Shown here piece by piece: positions 7,452-11,349 of a stretch of DNA of 11,349 bases. The DNA is taken from positions 1 to 11,349 of the forward strand of contig UQFW01000047.1 in the NCBI GenBank assembly GCA_900540405.1. The letters are read 5' to 3'. Position 1 is the first letter of the stretch; each line of letters opens with the position of its first letter. The notes beneath the pieces are model-generated. The model searched no databases and had not been told where the DNA came from. It saw nothing but the letters and a program-made list of their open reading frames with translations. Position numbers and translations under genes: made by a program. The stretch is from Candidatus Avelusimicrobium faecicola (lineage in GTDB: Bacteria; Elusimicrobiota; Elusimicrobia; Elusimicrobiales; Elusimicrobiaceae).

Positions 7452-8537
7452 TTATTTTTTGCGGTACTTTTTGGATTTTTTCAGCCGGTTTACAAAATCT
7501 TTAGTCACGTTTACCGGCTTTTCTCCGTATAAAATCTCGTCTTTGCGCACCACGGCGCCGATATTTCTTTTTTTGGCGAACGATTTTATTTCGGTGTAAA
7601 TATCTTTCAAAATGGCTTTTACTTCTTTTTCTTCCAGTTTCAAAATTTCTTCGCGCGTGGCATACTTATAATTATCAATAAAAAAGCCGCGCTCTGCAAT
7701 GATTTTTTGGTTTGCCGCTATACGGGCGGAAATATCGTCCAACTCCTGCGGGGTGCTTAGCGGCGAGGCGGTAATCAGCTCCGCCCCGGAAAATAACAGG
7801 CGGTTGAGTAAGTTTTCCAAGGTTAAAGAGTCCGCTTCTTCTTTAATTTTGGGGGCCAGTTCCTGCGGGGCAACCACAATGCGCTCATAAAACGGTTTTA
7901 ACTGGTTGAGGCGCTCCGCCAAGCGGGAGTTTTCCAGCGTAAGCGTATCTATAATCTGGCGCGCGCTTTGCACCTCTTGCTCTTTGGCTAAAATTTTCAG
8001 CCGGATTTGCTCCTTAACGGCCACCGTGCGCGGGTGTTTGCTAAATGCCTCATCAATATCAATAAATGCTACCGTTAAACATTTGTTTTGATATTTGGAT
8101 AAATCTTCCGGCTCGTCCGTTGCATCAGGTTGTTCGGCAGGCAAGGCAACGGACAGGGGGGCCGTCGCTGGGGTATCCGGTGCGGCTTGTTGGGGCTTTT
8201 TCTCTACAGGTTCCACGGCCAGCCGTTGGGTTTGGAATGGGATTTCCGGTTGCGTAGGCGCAGTAGCGGCGGGCTCCTGCGGCGCGGCAGAAATCTGCGG
8301 TGCGGCGGAACTTGGCACTGGACCTGCTGCGGGTTGGGCGGATTCTTGTTCGTGTTCCGCAAACGCCTGCTGTTTGGTGGTTTCCGGCAATTTAATGGTT
8401 TCGTCCGGCGCGCTTGCGTTATTTTTTGCCTTAATGGCCGCCACCACCGCGGCTTCCTCGGGGGTTAAATCCAGGTCGGCGGCGTGTAATACGCCGCCCC
8501 ATACCAACACACCCAACAGGCAAAAAATTTTACGCAT
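7452..8537 (-). CDS. ompH: OmpH/Skp-family periplasmic chaperone with a long Pro/Ala-rich insert
   Basis: The likely role is a periplasmic chaperone that holds unfolded outer-membrane proteins for the BamA machine encoded directly upstream. Residues 1-19 are a signal peptide with cleavage near LHA/AD. Residues 40-148 are an Ala/Pro/Gln/Glu-rich, probably disordered stretch. The OmpH core begins at about 153 with CLTVAFIDIDEAFSKHP, the usual beta-strand and conserved Phe region. It is followed by charged coiled-coil helices (170-215 and 265-320), the tentacle arms of Skp. It closes with IGAVVRKDEILYGEKPVNVT (326-345) and DFVNRL, matching the family's final strand and the DIT-x-V-x-x-L pattern. 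At 361 residues it is about twice the length of E. coli Skp (roughly 160). The tail is very basic (LKKSKKYRKK). A weak point is the helical arm, where 216-265 departs from the family. It starts 9 nt after bamA with GGACGG. Confidence 0.85.
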   Translation of the reverse strand: MRKIFCLLGVLVWGGVLHAADLDLTPEEAAVVAAIKAKNNASAPDETIKLPETTKQQAFAEHEQESAQPAAGPVPSSAAPQISAAPQEPAATAPTQPEIPFQTQRLAVEPVEKKPQQAAPDTPATAPLSVALPAEQPDATDEPEDLSKYQNKCLTVAFIDIDEAFSKHPRTVAVKEQIRLKILAKEQEVQSARQIIDTLTLENSRLAERLNQLKPFYERIVVAPQELAPKIKEEADSLTLENLLNRLLFSGAELITASPLSTPQELDDISARIAANQKIIAERGFFIDNYKYATREEILKLEEKEVKAILKDIYTEIKSFAKKRNIGAVVRKDEILYGEKPVNVTKDFVNRLKKSKKYRKK

Positions 8538-8546
8538 AGTCCGTCC

Positions 8547-10907
8547 TTACATCATATTAGACATATTGAAATAGAAGTGGGATTTGTCTTGCCCTTTGGC
8601 GTGGTTCAAGCCATAGCCCCAATCAATACGAATCGGCAGGGCGGGGGTTGTAAAGCGCAAGCCTACACCCACCCCGGCTTTGAATTGGTTTTCGTTCGGT
8701 CCCAAACTAAAGTCAATATCATCAAAATGGTCCCAAGAGTTGCCCATATCAAAAAAGAAGGCAAACTGGGCCATGTTGCGGCGCCCTTCGCGCGCAATCG
8801 GGAAGCGCAGTTCCGCGTTCATTACATAATACATATCGCCACCGTACACCGGGCCGATTTCGCCCGCGCGTTCATACCCGCGGACGGTGTCCGCCCCGCC
8901 CAAGAAGAATTTTTCATAAGGGGGAACGTATTTGGTGCGCCCATACGGCTGTACGGAGCCGAATTTGTTGGAAAGCACAAACACAATGGGGTAGTTGCCC
9001 CCCACGTTCAGCACCGTATGGTTGAAAATGGAGCGGGCGTTAAAATACCACAAATCCAGGTCGCCGCCAATCGGCCCGCCAGCAAGCGCCACGCCCAGGG
9101 AGTTGCGCCAACCGCGGGTGGGGTCCCACATATTATCGCGGGTATCAATGGCCGCATCCGCGCTGAACGTGGATATATTGGTTTTGCCTTTTTCAATATA
9201 TTCACCCGGCTTTTTACCGGGGGCGTACATGTATTTGGGGTCAATATCGTAAATATCTACATTTTCAAACGAGTAGCCGAATGAAAGCTGGTAGATGTCA
9301 TCATTAAAGCGCGGGCCTACTTTTACGCGGCCGCCGATGCGCTTTTCGGTATAGGCTTGGTTTTCCGTAACGAAAGAGCGGTAGCGGCGGGTGTTGAACG
9401 CATCCACCCCCAAAGAGGTGGGTTTTTCGTAAATCCACGGCGTATACCAGCTGACGGTGTAATCCAAAATTTCTTTACCGAACATGGTGCGCAGGGAAAG
9501 GCGTTGCGCGCGGTTCAAAAAGTTCAAATGGTTGACGGAAACTTCCCCGTATAAGCCGTCCATGGAGGACATGGCTAACCCCGCCTGGAACATCCCCGGG
9601 CGGCCTTCCACTACGTTAAAGCCCAAATCCACTTTTTGGGGGTCTGCCGTGGGTTGGAGGTCCACTTGCACATCATTAATAAATCCCAGGTTCATTATTT
9701 TGGTTTGGCTGCGGCGTATTTTGGCCGCGTCATACAAATCCCCGGGGTGAATGGAAAGTTCCCGCGTAAAAACGTATTTTTTGGTTTTCCCATAGCCGGA
9801 AACATCCACATTATCTATGTAAAAAATGCCGCCTTCGGAAATATCAAACGAAATGTTGAGCAGCCCGTTCTGTACGTCGTAGCGGGGTTGCACGCGGGCT
9901 TGCAGGTAGCCTTTATCGGCATAGGCTTCCTGAATGGCGGAAACGGTGTCTTCAAAATCTTTTTGGTTGTATAATTTGCCGGTGCGGTAATAGATTTTTT
10001 CTTTTAATTCCGCGTCGGAAAAAACGGTACTGCCCTCAAACGCGGTGGTACCGAAATCCACCTTAGGGCCTTCGGTGACGTCATAAGAAACGGATACTAA
10101 CGATTTATCCGCGTTGTAATCCAGTTTCGGCTCCGTCATCATAAACTGGGCATAGCCTTTGTTGCGGCCGTAGAGCATCATTTTTACATAATCGCGCTGT
10201 AAGTTTTGCGGTTTGTAAACTTTGCCCGGCTTGTTGGAGGCTTTGGCAAGCAGTTTTTTAAGGGGAATTTCGTGAAGGCCGTTGATATTGACCGCTTCTA
10301 CGCGGGTGCGGGGGCCTTCGTCTATAATTAACTTTACTTCTACGGTGTTTTCTTTTTCTACCCGGGTTAATTCATATTTAATTTGCGCGTTTACATAGCC
10401 CTTTTCGGCATATTTTGCTTGAATACGGGCCAGGTCCGCATCCAACTTGGCTTGGTTGAACGGGTCCTTGAGTTTAAGCGTCATGGCTTGGGTAATGGCC
10501 CCTTTGCCCAAATGCTTGCGGCCCTGGTAAGTCAGGCGGTCAAAAATGGGTTTTTCCGTCACAATATACGTCAGGCGGTGGCACGGATACGGCTGGAAAA
10601 ACTGCTTGTCTTTTTTGGTGCCTTTGATGCGGGAAATATCCACTTCCACCTTATCAAAATTGCCTAAGGCGGAAATATCGTTAATATCTTCCGATACGGA
10701 GTAGCGCTCGTACAGGGCGCCTTTTTTGGCACTGCCTGCTTTGGTGACTGTGCGTTTAGAGATATTGCGCAAGCCCTCTACGGCTACTTCACAAACCATC
10801 CACGGGCCGTTGGGGTCTACTTCTTCCTCAATGGCCTGTGCCGCAAAAACGGGCTGTGCCAATAACAGCACCGCACCGAACAACTGTAAGTTGGAAAATT
10901 TAATCAA
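8547..10907 (-). CDS. bamA: Outer membrane protein assembly factor BamA
   Basis: BamA is the central Omp85-family insertase of the BAM complex, which folds beta-barrel proteins into the outer membrane. From the chosen TTG it is 786 residues. A signal peptide (1-22, ending PVFA) is followed by five POTRA domains at about 38-118, 120-198, 200-282, 283-360 and 361-438. The 16-stranded barrel follows, with the loop-6 motif VRGY (675-678; VRGF in most). The C-terminal beta-signal reads HFYFNMSNMM. It aligns with the E. coli end but finishes in Met rather than an aromatic residue. The only two cysteines are Cys39 and Cys109, both in POTRA1. The frame extends to a TTG at 10928, but that codon lies in the U-tract of the rpmB terminator. 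The TTG at 10907 follows AAGGGG by 6 nt and directly begins the signal peptide. Confidence 0.96.
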   Translation of the reverse strand: MIKFSNLQLFGAVLLLAQPVFAAQAIEEEVDPNGPWMVCEVAVEGLRNISKRTVTKAGSAKKGALYERYSVSEDINDISALGNFDKVEVDISRIKGTKKDKQFFQPYPCHRLTYIVTEKPIFDRLTYQGRKHLGKGAITQAMTLKLKDPFNQAKLDADLARIQAKYAEKGYVNAQIKYELTRVEKENTVEVKLIIDEGPRTRVEAVNINGLHEIPLKKLLAKASNKPGKVYKPQNLQRDYVKMMLYGRNKGYAQFMMTEPKLDYNADKSLVSVSYDVTEGPKVDFGTTAFEGSTVFSDAELKEKIYYRTGKLYNQKDFEDTVSAIQEAYADKGYLQARVQPRYDVQNGLLNISFDISEGGIFYIDNVDVSGYGKTKKYVFTRELSIHPGDLYDAAKIRRSQTKIMNLGFINDVQVDLQPTADPQKVDLGFNVVEGRPGMFQAGLAMSSMDGLYGEVSVNHLNFLNRAQRLSLRTMFGKEILDYTVSWYTPWIYEKPTSLGVDAFNTRRYRSFVTENQAYTEKRIGGRVKVGPRFNDDIYQLSFGYSFENVDIYDIDPKYMYAPGKKPGEYIEKGKTNISTFSADAAIDTRDNMWDPTRGWRNSLGVALAGGPIGGDLDLWYFNARSIFNHTVLNVGGNYPIVFVLSNKFGSVQPYGRTKYVPPYEKFFLGGADTVRGYERAGEIGPVYGGDMYYVMNAELRFPIAREGRRNMAQFAFFFDMGNSWDHFDDIDFSLGPNENQFKAGVGVGLRFTTPALPIRIDWGYGLNHAKGQDKSHFYFNMSNMM

Positions 10908-10913
10908 TTCCCG

Positions 10914-10919
10914 CCCCTT
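10914..10919 (-). promoter_or_regulatory. Ribosome binding site of bamA (supports a TTG start)
   Basis: AAGGGG on the minus strand ends 6 nt before the TTG at 10907. No ATG or GTG is available at the signal-peptide start, so bamA appears to use TTG. Confidence 0.6.
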
Positions 10920-10926
10920 ATTTAAC

Positions 10927-10960
10927 AAAAAAAGCCCGCACTAGCTTAAAAGCACGGGCT
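10927..10960 (-). terminator. Intrinsic terminator of rpmB
   Basis: On the minus strand, AGCCCGTGCT (10960-10951), an 8-nt loop, and AGTGCGGGCT (10942-10933) form a 10-bp stem with two G-U pairs, followed by six further U (10932-10927). On the plus strand the two G-U pairs become C-A mismatches and no U-tract follows, so the element is directional. It begins 23 nt after the rpmB stop and its U-tract ends 7 nt before the bamA ribosome site. Confidence 0.88.
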
Positions 10961-10983
10961 GATTGAATGCAAAAAGTGCTGAC

Positions 10984-11178
10984 TTATTTGGTGGGTCTGG
11001 TCGCACGGCCGCTTTTGATGCAGACGGTGCAAACATACGCAGTCTGTGCTTTGCCGTCCAACATCACTTTTTGTTTTTGCAAGTTGGGCTTGAAGCTTCT
11101 TTTTGTTCTCATGTTAGAGTGGCTGTAAGAGCCGCCGGAAACCGGGGCTTTGCCACACACTGCACATTTATACGCCAT
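10984..11178 (-). CDS. rpmB: Large-subunit ribosomal protein bL28
   Basis: This is a small component of the 50S ribosomal subunit. The 64-residue protein opens with AYKCAVCGK and carries two CxxC pairs (Cys5/Cys8 and Cys50/Cys53), the zinc-ribbon form of bL28. The family signature SHSNMRTKRSFKPNLQ (19-34) is present. Alphaproteobacterial L28 is longer (about 95 residues), so this short form argues against that group. The start has AAGGAAGG a few bases upstream. The gene is likely monocistronic, or the head of a longer transcript, because a strong promoter lies about 40 nt upstream and a terminator follows. Such placement of L28 alone, away from other ribosomal genes, is common. Confidence 0.97.
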   Translation of the reverse strand: MAYKCAVCGKAPVSGGSYSHSNMRTKRSFKPNLQKQKVMLDGKAQTAYVCTVCIKSGRATRPTK

Positions 11179-11217
11179 AATTCCCTTCCTTATAACTGAA
11201 TTAAATTTTGTCTTTAT

Positions 11218-11246
11218 ATTTTATTAAATCCAAGCGTGTTTGTCCA
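11218..11246 (-). promoter_or_regulatory. Sigma70-type promoter of rpmB
   Basis: On the minus strand, TGGACA (11246-11241, 5 of 6 to consensus), a spacer of exactly 17 nt, and TAAAAT (11223-11218, 5 of 6) make a near-ideal promoter. The predicted start near 11211 gives a leader of about 33 nt. The promoter begins 7 nt after the stop of the preceding membrane-protein gene, and no terminator is seen between them. Confidence 0.8.
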
Positions 11247-11252
11247 CCCCGT

Positions 11253-11349
11253 TTAGGCTTCTTTAGGCGGAAACACCTTGCTGGCTAAAACAGACAGCGC
11301 CAAAATTCCCACAATTACGCTTAACGAGGCCACCACCGGCACATGGAAA
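11253..11349 (-). CDS. C-terminal end of a membrane protein, possibly TerC family (partial)
   Basis: Only the last 31 residues and the TAA are inside the window. The visible part begins FHVPVVASLSVIVGILALSV and ends KVFPPKEA. It is one hydrophobic transmembrane helix with a short, polar tail. The pattern HxPxxxSLxVIxxILAxSVLAS resembles the last helix of TerC/Alx-type integral membrane proteins. That family assignment rests on memory of a short motif and is weak. The reading frame is supported by hydrophobic coding content and by the stop directly preceding the rpmB promoter. Confidence 0.6.
   Translation of the reverse strand, partial: FHVPVVASLSVIVGILALSVLASKVFPPKEA

Noticed and set aside
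8577..9284. 235-residue plus-strand frame opposite bamA
   Set aside because: It lies wholly antisense to the conserved BamA barrel and shows no family signature.
10908..10928. Longer bamA start at the TTG at 10928
   Set aside because: This codon is part of the rpmB terminator U-tract and would place seven charged or polar residues, encoded by the ribosome site itself, before the signal peptide.

Overview
The window reads as a piece of a Gram-negative (diderm) bacterial chromosome of roughly 50% G+C. Every gene I can support lies on the minus strand, so transcription runs from high to low coordinates. The short four-cysteine ribosomal protein L28, LpxI rather than LpxH, and the order bamA-ompH-lpxD-lpxC-fabZ-lpxA-lpxI point away from Gamma- and Alphaproteobacteria. 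I favour a gut-type Elusimicrobiota or a related deep-branching diderm. That placement is inference from memory of gene orders and is not proven by the sequence.

Layout in the direction of transcription: (1) 11349-11253 is the last 31 residues of a membrane protein, possibly of the TerC family. (2) A very good sigma70-type promoter (11246-11218) drives rpmB (11178-10984), which is followed by an intrinsic terminator (10960-10927). (3) 10907-3435 is a tightly packed outer-membrane biogenesis operon: bamA, an OmpH/Skp-like chaperone, lpxD, lpxC, fabZ, lpxA and lpxI. Spacings run from 17 nt down to overlaps of 4 or 8 nt. It ends at a hairpin terminator (3390-3420). (4) 3434-3153 is a non-coding gap with a GC-rich core and a possible promoter. 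(5) 3152-1 is a second operon: tpiA, deoC and a long Ala/Pro-rich protein of unknown function that overlaps deoC by 4 nt and runs off the left edge.

How the genes work together: LpxA, LpxC, LpxD and LpxI catalyse the first four dedicated steps of lipid A synthesis, from UDP-GlcNAc to lipid X. FabZ draws on the same 3-hydroxyacyl-ACP pool for fatty acid synthesis. BamA and the OmpH/Skp-like protein insert and chaperone outer-membrane proteins. Lipopolysaccharide and outer-membrane protein assembly are therefore co-expressed. LpxB, the next enzyme, is not in the window. In the second operon, DeoC releases glyceraldehyde-3-phosphate, which TpiA interconverts with dihydroxyacetone phosphate.

Most of the window is conserved housekeeping content. 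The least explained items are the large Ala/Pro-rich protein at the left edge, the Pro/Ala-rich insert in the OmpH-like protein, the terminator sitting directly in front of bamA, two oddities of BamA (a Met-terminated beta-signal and a lone Cys pair in POTRA1), and the GC-rich intergenic stretch before tpiA. I see no tRNA, rRNA, CRISPR array, insertion sequence or phage gene.
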